From Candidatus Competibacteraceae bacterium (lineage in GTDB: Bacteria; Pseudomonadota; Gammaproteobacteria; Competibacterales; JAHEDQ01), in NCBI GenBank assembly GCA_024641125.1, contig JAHEDQ010000008.1:1-47412 (forward strand): 47,412 nucleotides of DNA, in the 5' to 3' direction. Positions within the stretch are counted from its first letter, which is position 1, and the number at the start of each line of letters is the position of its first letter. A program made the position numbers and the translations under genes. The notes below the pieces were generated by a model that was not told the DNA's origin, ran no database searches, and saw only the letters and a program-made list of their open reading frames with translations. Below are positions 17,670 through 26,021 of this stretch, one piece after another.

Positions 17670-18650
17670 ATGTCTGATCGCAAGCCCAGTGACATCCAAG
17701 CAGACGATGGCCCTGGAGACATCGGGGTCAGTATCTGGCTACTGCTGCTGGCGTTGGCCGACCTGCGTCGCCACGGCACCTGGCCCGACCGGGCGATGGG
17801 CTTTTGCCTGTCAGCGGGCGGCGCTCTGGTAACCACGCCGGCGACGGACTCGCGAGCACGCCTGACATGGGGCGCTGAGGGTCTTGCGCCGGCCCAGGGT
17901 GAGCTCCCCGGCAGCCGGGATCTGGTTGATCTGTACTCGCCATTGTTCCCAGCCAACACGGCGGACCCACTGGCCGTGGCGCATCTTGGGCAAAGCATCG
18001 ACGCGCGGATCGCGACCCAATCGGGGGACTCCTGTTTCGTGACCGGGCCCGAGAACATTGTCCACCTGCATCGCATGCGAGCCCTGTGCGATGCGGTGAT
18101 CGTAGGCGCCGGCACGGTGGACGCGGACAATCCACGGCTGACCACCCGCCTGGTGCAGGGACCGAATCCGGTTCGGATCGTGATCGATCCGGAGCGGCGG
18201 ATTTCGCCGGAAGTGGGTGTGTTCAACGACGGCGCGGCCTGTACACTGCTCGTGTGCGCGGCGGATCGGGTCACCGCCAGGGACAGCGACCAGGCCGTCA
18301 TCGGACTCCCACGCCGTAACCACGGCCTGTGTTTGCCGACCCTCATGTCCGCGCTGCAACACCGGGGTTTGCGAAATCTTTTCATAGAAGGGGGCGGCGT
18401 CACGGTTTCGCGCTGGATGACAGCGGGACTGCTGAAGCGCCTGCATGTGACGGTGGCACCGGTGTTCATTGGCGAGGGTCGCGCATCGCTTGGACTGCCC
18501 CCGGCAACGGCCATGGCATCGTGTCTGCGGCCCGATTGCCGTGTGTTTCGGCTGGGTAAAGACCTGTTGTGGGATTTCGATCTCAGCGGTGATCACCCGA
18601 GCGAATCGAAACCGACGTCGCAACCGCAGGGGCCACGACGGGTGTGCTGA
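17670..18650 (+). CDS. RibD C-terminal (pyrimidine/pterin reductase) domain protein
   Basis: Residues from about 100 to 305 form a RibD-C/DHFR-like NADPH-dependent reductase. Landmarks are LGQSIDARIAT, then HLHRMRALCDAVIVGAGTVDADNP, PVRIVIDPERR, the FIEGGG nucleotide-binding turn, and HVTVAPVFIGEGR. The cytidine-deaminase-like domain of full RibD is absent. Instead there is a unique N-terminal stretch of about 100 residues without a recognisable motif. RibD-C reductases reduce the ribosyl group of aminopyrimidines made from GTP, or dihydrofolate-like substrates. The gene converges tail to tail (2 bp gap) on the methyltransferase of the adjacent PTPS-containing cluster, suggesting a common pathway. 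The ribosome site is weak. Confidence 0.8.
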   Translation: MSDRKPSDIQADDGPGDIGVSIWLLLLALADLRRHGTWPDRAMGFCLSAGGALVTTPATDSRARLTWGAEGLAPAQGELPGSRDLVDLYSPLFPANTADPLAVAHLGQSIDARIATQSGDSCFVTGPENIVHLHRMRALCDAVIVGAGTVDADNPRLTTRLVQGPNPVRIVIDPERRISPEVGVFNDGAACTLLVCAADRVTARDSDQAVIGLPRRNHGLCLPTLMSALQHRGLRNLFIEGGGVTVSRWMTAGLLKRLHVTVAPVFIGEGRASLGLPPATAMASCLRPDCRVFRLGKDLLWDFDLSGDHPSESKPTSQPQGPRRVC

Positions 18651-18652
18651 TG

Positions 18653-19525
18653 TCAGGCAGGTGGCGGCATTGCCAGGAGATCGAAGTGCCCGACCACCAG
18701 CGCGGACGCCGGTCGGCGGATGCATCCCAGCCTCTGGATCAACCAGCGGTCTATCTGCGCACGCTGGTCGGGGTCAACTTCCATCGCCGCTTCGGCCACG
18801 CCCCGGACCAGCGCCTCCTGTAGCGTCGCATCGGCGCAGGCCAGCCGCCAATCACTTTGGACCCGCCTAACCCGGTAACCGGATTTCCGGAAACACTGCG
18901 CCGCGTAGTCGGTCGCGGCTGGGCCCAGAGCCGGCCCAAAGCCCTTGTCCCATCCCTGATGCCGGTTAAACAAGTAGGTGACATGGCGGTCGGCACCCAT
19001 CTTCGGCTGCCAGAGCATGCGGCCATCGTAACTGAGGGCGAACAACACCGCACAGCAATGGGCGGAGCAGTGGCGCACCAGATCGTCGACCCAGTCACGC
19101 GACACCAGGTCCAGCAGGGCCGAGGCGGTCACCAGATCGGTCTCGTCAAACGGCAGCGTGTTCAAGTGAGCGGCAAGATCAAGCCGTCGCCAGCAAAGGG
19201 TGGCGGAGAACACGGACCCAACGAGGCGCACGCCTTCTCCCGCCGGACTCAAACCGTAGCCCTGATCGACGGCCCACATCCGCATCGCTTCGGGCGCGCG
19301 TCCCAGCAGCACGGCGTCGGAGTCCAACAGCAGCCAGTGCTGATCGCGCCCCAGGTACGGTCCCAGAAAACGCAGATTTGCGCCGATCCCGCTGCCCAGA
19401 TCCATTATCCGCAGGGGCGCCCCATCCGGTCTTTCCGCAACCAGGTTGGCGGGAAGCGAAAGGTCCCGGGCGCGTGTATCGACCCCTTCGCGCAACGCCA
19501 ACCAGTTTGGGCTGAAATCACTCAT
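18653..19525 (-). CDS. Class I SAM-dependent methyltransferase
   Basis: The start at [13 protein letters not shown] overlaps the upstream glycosyltransferase by 8 bp; the longer ORF-track version reads 31 extra residues in the glycosyltransferase frame-shadow. SAM-binding motif I is IMDLGSGIGANLRFL at about residues 48-62, followed by the acidic turn WLLLDSD and a motif IV-like DLVTASALLDLVS. The later LFALSYDG strand completes the Rossmann core. The C-terminal half (SGYRVRRVQSDWRL to YLLA-type end) is unassigned. As last gene of the MDR-PTPS-GT4-MT run, it probably modifies the small-molecule product of that pathway. The substrate is unknown. Confidence 0.8.
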   Translation of the reverse strand: MSDFSPNWLALREGVDTRARDLSLPANLVAERPDGAPLRIMDLGSGIGANLRFLGPYLGRDQHWLLLDSDAVLLGRAPEAMRMWAVDQGYGLSPAGEGVRLVGSVFSATLCWRRLDLAAHLNTLPFDETDLVTASALLDLVSRDWVDDLVRHCSAHCCAVLFALSYDGRMLWQPKMGADRHVTYLFNRHQGWDKGFGPALGPAATDYAAQCFRKSGYRVRRVQSDWRLACADATLQEALVRGVAEAAMEVDPDQRAQIDRWLIQRLGCIRRPASALVVGHFDLLAMPPPA

Positions 19526-20582
19526 GCGGGCACGCAGTGCGAACCGCCGCCTCAAACTGCCCCACCGCCTCCGGCCAGGTCGTGAGCCGGCTACGCGCAC
19601 GCCGTGCGCCATCGGCAAGCCGTGCGCGTAGCGTGTGGTCGTCCATGATCCGCCCCAAGGCGGCAGTCAGTGGCTCACAGCCCCCCGTCGGCACCAGCAG
19701 AGCGGCGTCCGCCGGCACAGTTTCCGGTATCGCGCCGGCCTCCGTGGCGACAATCGGCAGCCCCCGGGCCAGCGCCTCGGACAACACCATCCCATAGCCC
19801 TCATGGTGGGATGCCAATACAAACACATCTGCCTCGTCGTAACATGCGTTCAGTGCTCTGTCCGCCAGTTCACCGGCCAGCAGTATGCGATCTCCCAGCC
19901 CCAATGCGTCGATCTGAAGACGCAGAGACTCGGCGGTGCCCGGCGCCCGCACGATGCTGCCTGCACAGGTCAACCGCCAAGCCCGGTCACGCAGAGGCGC
20001 CAGGGCCGAGAACAACAAAGCATGACCCTTGCGGGGCGTCAGGCTTGCAACGCAGAGCAGGTTCACTCGGTGATCGCGCGTCCCCCGTGCCAGGGGTGCC
20101 CGGTCGGTGCCGGGACACACCACGCTTATGTGTTCCGGCAACACGCCGTAACCGGCCAACCCCAAGGCTGTGCGCGAACTGGTGGTGATGACCCGGGACG
20201 CGGCCGCCAGGCAACGGCGTTCACTCTGTCGGAGCCGCTCGGCGGTCGCGGGGGCAAGCCCCGTCTCCAGCGCCAACGGGTGATGGATCAGGGCGATCAG
20301 GCGCAGCCTCGAGGCAAAACGCTCCGCCAGCGCCGCCATACCACCCAATGCCAGACCGTCGATCACCACCGGTCGGCCGCCGGGTATCCGCGCCAATACC
20401 CGACCGGCCTCATCCAGGGCGTCGGTAGAAGGATGCGGAAACCCCGGATCGAGTTCGTGCACATTGACGCACCAACCCAGGGTTCTCAGGCCTTGCACCA
20501 TCCGGCGATCATAGATGTATCCACCGGTGCGGGTTTTCAGGGCGCCTGGAATGACAAAATCCAGCTCACGCGCCACCGTCAA
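19518..20582 (-). CDS. Glycosyltransferase family 4 protein
   Basis: The 354-residue protein has the GT-B two-domain layout. The N-terminal domain includes [14 protein letters not shown] and [14 protein letters not shown]; the C-terminal domain includes [20 protein letters not shown]. The donor-binding E-x7-E motif lies in [22 protein letters not shown]. It starts with TTG overlapping the PTPS-homologue stop (TTGA), and its stop overlaps the methyltransferase ATG, so the three are translationally coupled. GT4 enzymes add sugars from nucleotide or phosphate donors with retention. In this context a pterin- or pyrimidine-like acceptor is plausible but unproven. Confidence 0.88.
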   Translation of the reverse strand: MTVARELDFVIPGALKTRTGGYIYDRRMVQGLRTLGWCVNVHELDPGFPHPSTDALDEAGRVLARIPGGRPVVIDGLALGGMAALAERFASRLRLIALIHHPLALETGLAPATAERLRQSERRCLAAASRVITTSSRTALGLAGYGVLPEHISVVCPGTDRAPLARGTRDHRVNLLCVASLTPRKGHALLFSALAPLRDRAWRLTCAGSIVRAPGTAESLRLQIDALGLGDRILLAGELADRALNACYDEADVFVLASHHEGYGMVLSEALARGLPIVATEAGAIPETVPADAALLVPTGGCEPLTAALGRIMDDHTLRARLADGARRARSRLTTWPEAVGQFEAAVRTACPHE

Positions 20583-20983
20583 TCCGGCAACGCGTTCTCA
20601 TAACTGGCCGACGCAATGTGCGACTCGTGCAATGTCACTCGCATGCTGGTCAAGCCGGCGGCCGCCGGGCCCAGAGACCCGTCCCGAATGCGGTCGGAGA
20701 TGCGATCGAACACCACGCGGGCGAGGAACTCGGTGCTGGTGTTGACCCCGGAAAAGGCGGGTTCGTCGTCCAGATTACGGTAGTTGAGCGCCTTCAGTAC
20801 GGCGCCAAGGGCCTGGCTGGCCAGACCGATATCCACCACCAGACCATCGTCGTCGAGTTCGGATCGCCGCATTTCCAGGTCCACCACATAGGTCGCACCA
20901 TGTAGCTGCTGGGCCGGTCCGAATACCTCACCGCGAAAACTGTGGGCGATCATGAAATGGTCACGCACTGTGACACTGTACAT
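20579..20983 (-). CDS. PTPS/QueD-family homologue with altered active site
   Basis: At 134 residues this is the length of 6-pyruvoyl-tetrahydropterin synthase/6-carboxy-tetrahydropterin synthase. The fold signatures are kept: His14 (IAHSF), [37 protein letters not shown] and Glu120 in VTLHES. Two key positions differ from QueD/PTPS. The second His of the HGH zinc motif is Ala30 (HGA), and the catalytic Cys four residues before that motif is Ala24. The usual DHxxLN segment is replaced by NYRNLDD. Zinc binding and standard chemistry are therefore doubtful, and a different reaction or binding role is likely. AGGA precedes the ATG; the gene lies 9 bp after the MDR dehydrogenase. Confidence 0.82.
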   Translation of the reverse strand: MYSVTVRDHFMIAHSFRGEVFGPAQQLHGATYVVDLEMRRSELDDDGLVVDIGLASQALGAVLKALNYRNLDDEPAFSGVNTSTEFLARVVFDRISDRIRDGSLGPAAAGLTSMRVTLHESHIASASYENALPD

Positions 20984-20992
20984 AGTGGATCC

Positions 20993-21970
20993 TCATGGGT
21001 AGGTGATGCGGTGGCAGATACTGTCACCGGGATCATCGGCCAACTGTGCGAACACCGCTGGCAGGGTATCAAAAGGGCTCTCCTGGGTGATCAGACAGTC
21101 GACGACCGGGTCCGACAGAAGTTCGAGCGCCAGGCGCATGCGCCGGCCATGGGACCACCGTACCCGCTGTCTAGCGGCCACCGTCCCGACCTGGGAAGCC
21201 CGCAGGCAGAGCCGGTGCGCGTGGAACGCTTCTCCCAACGGCACCGACACCGTCTGGGTACCGTACCAGCTCATTTCAAGAACCGTGGCTTCGAATCCGG
21301 CAAGACCCAGGGCGGTGGTTAGACCGGACGCGCTGCCGCTGCAGTGGACGACCGCATCGGCATCCGCCCGGGCGCCGTCCGGTAACGCAAAGCCGACACC
21401 CAGCCTCGCCGCGATCGCCGCTCGACTCGGATTGGTGTCGATCAGCTCAACCAGGCATCCCGGAACGCGCCCCGCCAGCCAGGCGACAAGACACCCCACC
21501 GCCCCTGCCCCCACCACCGAAATGCGATCTCCAATACCGGGGGACAGATCCCATAGACCGTTCAACGCCGTCTCAAGATTGGCCGCGAGCACGGCCCGTC
21601 CGGCAGGGACAGTCTTAGGCACAGGCAAAACCGCCTCAGCCGGCACCACAAAACGGGTCTGATGGGGGTACAGGCAAAACACGGTCTGTCCGAGCAACTC
21701 CTCGGGGCCGCGTTCCACTTCACCCACATTGATGTAACCGTACTTGACCGGCCCCGGAAACTCGCCGGCCTGAAACGGCGCCCGCATGCGCTGGTACTCG
21801 CTGGCCGGGACCTGGCCTCGATAAACCAGTGCTTCGGTGCCCCGGCTGAGCGCGCTGTAGCGTGTCCGCACCCTGACTTGGTCCAGACCCGGCTCCTGAA
21901 GTGATTCGCGGCCTATCTTGCCCTGATAGGGACCGGTAATCCAGAATGCCGACGCGGACAATTCGGTCAT
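20993..21970 (-). CDS. MDR-superfamily (zinc alcohol dehydrogenase-like) oxidoreductase
   Basis: The 325-residue protein has the MDR layout. A GroES-like N-terminal domain carries QVRVRTRYSALSRGTE and the GPVKYGYINVGEV strand. A Rossmann domain follows with ISVVGAGAVGCLVAWLAG and an acidic end to beta2 (VELIDTNPSRA). The Cys that ligates catalytic zinc in classical ADHs is replaced in the SALSRGTEALV segment, and the structural four-Cys zinc lobe is absent. This is a non-classical MDR reductase, reminiscent of BchC-like members, probably NAD(P)-dependent. It is the first gene of the leftward MDR-PTPS-GT4-MT run and diverges from the CDP-alcohol phosphatidyltransferase gene across about 210 bp. 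Confidence 0.8.
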   Translation of the reverse strand: MTELSASAFWITGPYQGKIGRESLQEPGLDQVRVRTRYSALSRGTEALVYRGQVPASEYQRMRAPFQAGEFPGPVKYGYINVGEVERGPEELLGQTVFCLYPHQTRFVVPAEAVLPVPKTVPAGRAVLAANLETALNGLWDLSPGIGDRISVVGAGAVGCLVAWLAGRVPGCLVELIDTNPSRAAIAARLGVGFALPDGARADADAVVHCSGSASGLTTALGLAGFEATVLEMSWYGTQTVSVPLGEAFHAHRLCLRASQVGTVAARQRVRWSHGRRMRLALELLSDPVVDCLITQESPFDTLPAVFAQLADDPGDSICHRITYP

Positions 21971-22182
21971 GCGCGGCGCGCTTCGGGTGAGTCACCCAGG
22001 CGGGCGAATGGCAGGGATGAAAGCATGCCGAGAGTTTAGTGCAGTCTGCCAGAGGTGACGACACATTGTGCCCGAGCAAAAGGCCTTTACGAGGGTGTGC
22101 GGCCATGCGGAATCAACCGCCCCGCGCAAGGTCCAACGCCTTGTTCGAATGCGATTCTATCGATCGGAGCACGCTTCAGACC

Positions 22183-22956
22183 ATGCCAAGCCCGACCCAC
22201 AGAGCGGCCACACCTGCGCCATTGGTCAGGCGGGCCGCAATGGGCGCCCTGGCCGTGGCCGTGGCGGTTATGCTCGTCGCCCAGGGCCTCAGCCAAACCC
22301 TGGGCCTTAGCGCGGCATTCGCTGTAAAGACGATGCTGGTGTTCCTTCTGGCGGCGCTGTGGCTCAGCACGTATCTCCCCGGCCACCTGCCCCATGTCCG
22401 GCTGGGGCCGGCAAACCTGGTTACACTGGCTCGTTTGGGCCTGGCAGCGCTCTTGGGCGGCTTTGTCGGAGAAGCGCAGGCTGACATCGCCTGGCCAGCG
22501 GTGGGCATCGCCAGCCTGGCCCTGGTCCTGGACGGAGTCGATGGCTGGCTGGCGAGACGCGGAGGCTGGGAAAGCGCTTTCGGCGCGCGCTTCGACATGG
22601 AAACCGACGCACTGCTCCTGCTGTTGATGACCTGTCTGATCTGGCAGCTCGGCAAAGCAGGTCCGTGGGTATTGTTGTCCGGCGCAATGCGATACCTGTT
22701 CCTGGCCGCGGCCGCAGCGGCGCCAAGTTTCCGGCGTCCGCTGCCGCCCAGTCAGCGACGCAAAACGATCTGCGTGCTGCAAATTCTATCGCTGATGGTC
22801 GCGCTGCTTCCTGCGGTCCCCCCACCCTGGAGCGGCGCGGCCGCCGCCGCCGGCCTGGTCCTGCTTTGTTACTCTTTTGGAGCCGACAGCGCCTGGCTGT
22901 TGAGTCAATCCAGCCATAAGCGCGAGGAGTCGCCGATCGATGACATGCCACGGTAA
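22183..22956 (+). CDS. CDP-alcohol phosphatidyltransferase family membrane protein
   Basis: The diagnostic motif D-G-x2-D-G-x2-A-R-x8-G-x3-D-x3-D is fully present in LDGVDGWLARRG, then SAFGARFDMETDALL, and is embedded among five to six hydrophobic helices. These enzymes transfer a phospho-alcohol group between CDP-linked donor and acceptor alcohol in the membrane. The start is uncertain: I use the ATG before PSPTHRAATP, with GGAG 13 nt upstream, but ATGs up to 48 codons earlier are open. The gene is divergent from the PTPS-cluster dehydrogenase and overlaps the YceI gene by 17 bp, so it heads a CDP-OH-PT/YceI/sulfatase operon. Confidence 0.88.
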   Translation: MPSPTHRAATPAPLVRRAAMGALAVAVAVMLVAQGLSQTLGLSAAFAVKTMLVFLLAALWLSTYLPGHLPHVRLGPANLVTLARLGLAALLGGFVGEAQADIAWPAVGIASLALVLDGVDGWLARRGGWESAFGARFDMETDALLLLLMTCLIWQLGKAGPWVLLSGAMRYLFLAAAAAAPSFRRPLPPSQRRKTICVLQILSLMVALLPAVPPPWSGAAAAAGLVLLCYSFGADSAWLLSQSSHKREESPIDDMPR

Positions 22957-23575
22957 CGCCCCTCGATCCCCGATCCTGCGCCTGCTTGCAACAGGCCTAT
23001 GGCTGTGCCCAACTCTGAGTGGCGCCAGCGCCTGGGCGGACGCAAAGCGCTACGAAATCAATCCCGAACATCTGAGCATCGGCTTTCTGGTGGAGCACAT
23101 CGGCTACAGCAAGGTTCTGGGCATGTTCCGCAAGGCCAGCGGGTCCTACCTGTTTGACGAGACCAGCGGTGAGCTGTCCGATGTCACCGTGGTCGTGGAG
23201 ACAGAGAGCGTGTTTACCAATCACCGCAAGCGAGACGAGCACTTGCGCAGCGCCGATTTCCTGAACAGCGCCGAGTTCCCGCAGATGATATTCCGGGCCA
23301 GCCGCGCCATCCCCGGCGAGGAGCGCCACTACCGGATCGACGGTGAACTGGAGCTGCTGGGAGAATCGAACCCGCTCACTTTGGAGGCGGAGTGGAACAA
23401 GAGCGCGGAGTATCCGTTCGGCGGCGGATTGCTGGGGGGCAAGCCCTATGTCATGGGTGTATCTGCGCGCGGCAGTTTTGAACGCAGCAGCTACGGCATG
23501 AGCTACTCGATCGACAACGGCTGGGTCGGCGATGAGGTGGAGTTGATCATCGAGTTCGAGGCCGAGAGACAGTAA
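22940..23575 (+). CDS. YceI-family periplasmic protein
   Basis: The 211-residue protein has a signal peptide (cleaved near ASAWA-DA) and a YceI lipocalin-like barrel. It begins with YEINPEHLSIGFLVEHIGYSK and contains DVTVVVETESVFTNHRKRDEHLRSADFL and the later GVSARGSFERSSYGM strands. YceI proteins bind isoprenoid or amphiphilic ligands in the periplasm. A GAGGAG site lies 10 nt upstream inside the preceding gene. Its position between a phosphatidyltransferase and a membrane sulfatase suggests carriage of a lipid-like intermediate, but that is inference. Confidence 0.9.
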   Translation: MTCHGNAPRSPILRLLATGLWLCPTLSGASAWADAKRYEINPEHLSIGFLVEHIGYSKVLGMFRKASGSYLFDETSGELSDVTVVVETESVFTNHRKRDEHLRSADFLNSAEFPQMIFRASRAIPGEERHYRIDGELELLGESNPLTLEAEWNKSAEYPFGGGLLGGKPYVMGVSARGSFERSSYGMSYSIDNGWVGDEVELIIEFEAERQ

Positions 23576-23579
23576 CGCA

Positions 23580-25247
23580 GTGCCCATGGTTACCGTCAGG
23601 TCGGGCTGGGTATCGTGGCTTGCGCTCGGACTCGCTTTGATCGGGCTCAACTTGGCCTTGAGCTTTCACAACCTGTGGCCGACGTTGTGGGTGACCACAC
23701 GCTACGAGCTGTCGGTCGAAATCGCGTTACTGGTCCTAATCCTCGCCGCACTGTGCGGACTCGGCAAGCCACCATCACGACGGCTGCTGAGCGGACTCGC
23801 TCTTGTGCTGCTGGTGTTCGTTCTGGGCCGCTATATGGAGGTCACAGCACCCTCCCTGTACGGGCGGCGGATAAACCTCTATTGGGACGCACAGCATTTG
23901 CCAAGGGTGGCGGCCATGCTGGCGGAGGCGCTGCCCACCTGGCAGGTGTGGTTGCTGTCGGCTTTGCTGTTCCTGGGCCTGATGCTACTTTACCTGGTGT
24001 GCCGTTGGCTTTTGCAGGCCCTGGTCGGCGCGATGGCCGAGACTGGCCCGCGGCGCTTCGCTCTGGTGCTGAGCGCCATGCTGGTGGCGCTCTACGGCGC
24101 CGGTTACGTGGGCCCGCAGATCAATACGCTGCGTTGGTTTTCTCTACCGGTCAGCCTCACCTATGCGCAGCAACTGGGGTTTGTGCGTACCGCTCTTGCC
24201 GGCGCGGCGACCCTGGACAGCAACGCTCACCCACTCCCCGGCTCCAGTCTCGACCGGCTGGCCGGGGCGGACATGCTGGTGCTGTTCTTCGAGTCCTACG
24301 GCGCCACCACGCTGGATCGCCCTGACTTCGTCCATGCCCTGGACAGCCCCCGCTCGACCCTCGCCCGAGCGATCGAGCTCAGCGATCGAGAGGTAGTATC
24401 GGCGCGGGTCCGATCCCCTACCTTCGGTGGCGCATCCTGGCTTGCCCATGCGACCTTCCTGTCCGGAATCCAGGTGACCGAGAACGACCGCTATGAAGTA
24501 CTGCTGACCGGTGAGCGCGAAACCCTGGTACACCGTTTCGCGCAACAGGGCTATCGCACCGTGGGATTCATGCCCGGGCTCCGACAGGCATGGCCCGAGG
24601 GTTCGTTCTATGGTTACGACCAGATTTATGATGCGTCCGCGTTGCGCTATCCCGGGCCGGCGTTCGGTTGGTGGCGAATACCGGACCAGTACGCCCTGGC
24701 CCAGGTCAATGCAATGGAACTGACGCCCGGTTCGAGGCAACCCGTGTTGGCGGTGATGAACTCCATCACCAGCCACGCGCCGTTCCAACCGGTGCCGCCG
24801 TATCAATCCAACTGGCAGGCTCTGCTCAGCCCGCAGCCGTTCGGTGCCGATACGGTTGCTCAGGCGACCGATGGGAACGGAGCCGTGACTGCCATGGCTG
24901 ACAACTACGTCCGGGCAATCGACTATGTGCTGACCAGCGTGGCGGGATATCTGGGGCAGCGCGGACCGGACGAGCTGGTACTGATCGTCATCGGCGACCA
25001 CCAGCCGGCGGCGCAGGTGACCGGCCCGGACGCAAGCTGGGACGTGCCGGTGCATGTGATTGCCCGAAACCCGCCGCTGATGGACGCGCTGCGAGCCCAG
25101 GGGTTCGTAACCGGCCTCACCCCCGGCTCCGACAACTTGGGTCCGATGCATACACTTGCCGGCCGACTGCTGCAGGCATTCGACAGCACCGCCAGGGGCG
25201 ATGCAACGTCGAAACGAACCGACCGGTCAAGCGCTGCGCCGGGTTAG
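23580..25247 (+). CDS. Membrane sulfatase / LtaS-like alkaline-phosphatase-superfamily protein
   Basis: The 555-residue protein has about five N-terminal membrane helices and a periplasmic alkaline-phosphatase-fold domain from about residue 220. Metal and nucleophile motifs are visible. LVLFFESYGATT holds the first acidic ligand, SPTFGGASWLAHATFLSG holds candidate Thr/Ser nucleophiles, and LIVIGDHQPAAQV holds the Asp-His metal pair. SITSHAPFQPVP resembles the family histidine region. Such proteins move phosphoglycerol or phosphoethanolamine groups, or act as sulfatases. It probably starts at GTG 5 bp after the YceI stop, or at an ATG two codons later. The 3' end overlaps the convergent FkbM gene by 21 bp. 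Confidence 0.82.
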   Translation: MPMVTVRSGWVSWLALGLALIGLNLALSFHNLWPTLWVTTRYELSVEIALLVLILAALCGLGKPPSRRLLSGLALVLLVFVLGRYMEVTAPSLYGRRINLYWDAQHLPRVAAMLAEALPTWQVWLLSALLFLGLMLLYLVCRWLLQALVGAMAETGPRRFALVLSAMLVALYGAGYVGPQINTLRWFSLPVSLTYAQQLGFVRTALAGAATLDSNAHPLPGSSLDRLAGADMLVLFFESYGATTLDRPDFVHALDSPRSTLARAIELSDREVVSARVRSPTFGGASWLAHATFLSGIQVTENDRYEVLLTGERETLVHRFAQQGYRTVGFMPGLRQAWPEGSFYGYDQIYDASALRYPGPAFGWWRIPDQYALAQVNAMELTPGSRQPVLAVMNSITSHAPFQPVPPYQSNWQALLSPQPFGADTVAQATDGNGAVTAMADNYVRAIDYVLTSVAGYLGQRGPDELVLIVIGDHQPAAQVTGPDASWDVPVHVIARNPPLMDALRAQGFVTGLTPGSDNLGPMHTLAGRLLQAFDSTARGDATSKRTDRSSAAPG

Positions 25248-26021
25248 CCGCGCATAGATGTCGCCGGAACCATCGTCGGGTTTCAACGCGCGGATGAAAT
25301 CCCGGGCCCGATCCCCATCGCACCAATGCTCCAGAACCAGTCGGTGGCGCTCACCCGGGGACCAGTTGTAACGGTAGGCAGCAAGGGCTTCGAGACGGTC
25401 GATACAGGACAGAGCCCGGTGGATCGAGGCCGGCAGGTATTCGAATGAGAGGCACGGAAGCGCCGTATCGAGACCCGCCAACACCTCGGCCTCAAAGCCT
25501 TCCACATCGATCTTGACAAAATCCGGTACACCCCAGATCTCGATAAGTGCATTCAGTGTCGTTACCCGCACCGTGTCGCGTGCCCGCCACTGTATGCCTT
25601 GAAATGCGCTTTCCCGCTCCCGTTCCCGAATCCAGTCCTGCGACAGGGTGGCGACGGTGAGATTGCCGGGACTGCTCCGTAAAACGGCCGTGCCCTCCTC
25701 CGCGCCAAGCGCGGCATCAACGATGCAAACCGAGTTGTCCCGCCCGTAGAGGAGTCGAAGTACACGGAGCAGAGCGGGCTGGGGCTCTACGGCAACGACA
25801 CTTGCACCCAAGGCCCGCCAGGCGCGGATGCGGTTGCCCACATGGGCGCCGATGTCGAAACACAAACCGCCCCGCGGTACCCAGTGCGCGTGCAAACGAC
25901 GTATTCCGGCCCCGCGCCAGGGAATACCGTAATAGATGAGGAGCGAGCGCAGCAGTCCGGACAGCCGAAGCAGTCGTTGCATCGCTCGGGCTGAAAAACC
26001 CGATCTACTCGGATCGGGCAT
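25227..26021 (-). CDS. FkbM-family methyltransferase
   Basis: The protein carries the FkbM SAM-binding core: GGLCFDIGAHVGNRIRAW, VVAVEPQPALLRVL, and the family-typical DFVKIDVEGFEAEVLAG. FkbM enzymes O-methylate sugars or polyketides. I start at ATG (MPDPSRSG), which overlaps the upstream GT2 gene by 17 bp; the ORF-track start is a TTG eight codons earlier. A ribosome site is not obvious for either. Translational coupling to the GH17-GT2 glucan synthase suggests methylation of that glucan or its lipid/terminal sugar. Confidence 0.87.
   Translation of the reverse strand: MPDPSRSGFSARAMQRLLRLSGLLRSLLIYYGIPWRGAGIRRLHAHWVPRGGLCFDIGAHVGNRIRAWRALGASVVAVEPQPALLRVLRLLYGRDNSVCIVDAALGAEEGTAVLRSSPGNLTVATLSQDWIRERERESAFQGIQWRARDTVRVTTLNALIEIWGVPDFVKIDVEGFEAEVLAGLDTALPCLSFEYLPASIHRALSCIDRLEALAAYRYNWSPGERHRLVLEHWCDGDRARDFIRALKPDDGSGDIYARLTRRSA

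Noticed and set aside
17171-17670. Composite transposon or IS with transposase
   Set aside because: Two terminal-inverted-repeat elements are present but no transposase-like reading frame; kept as non-autonomous repeats.
24144-25151. 335-residue minus-strand ORF
   Set aside because: Antisense shadow of the sulfatase/LtaS-like gene; Arg/His/Gly-rich and without motif.
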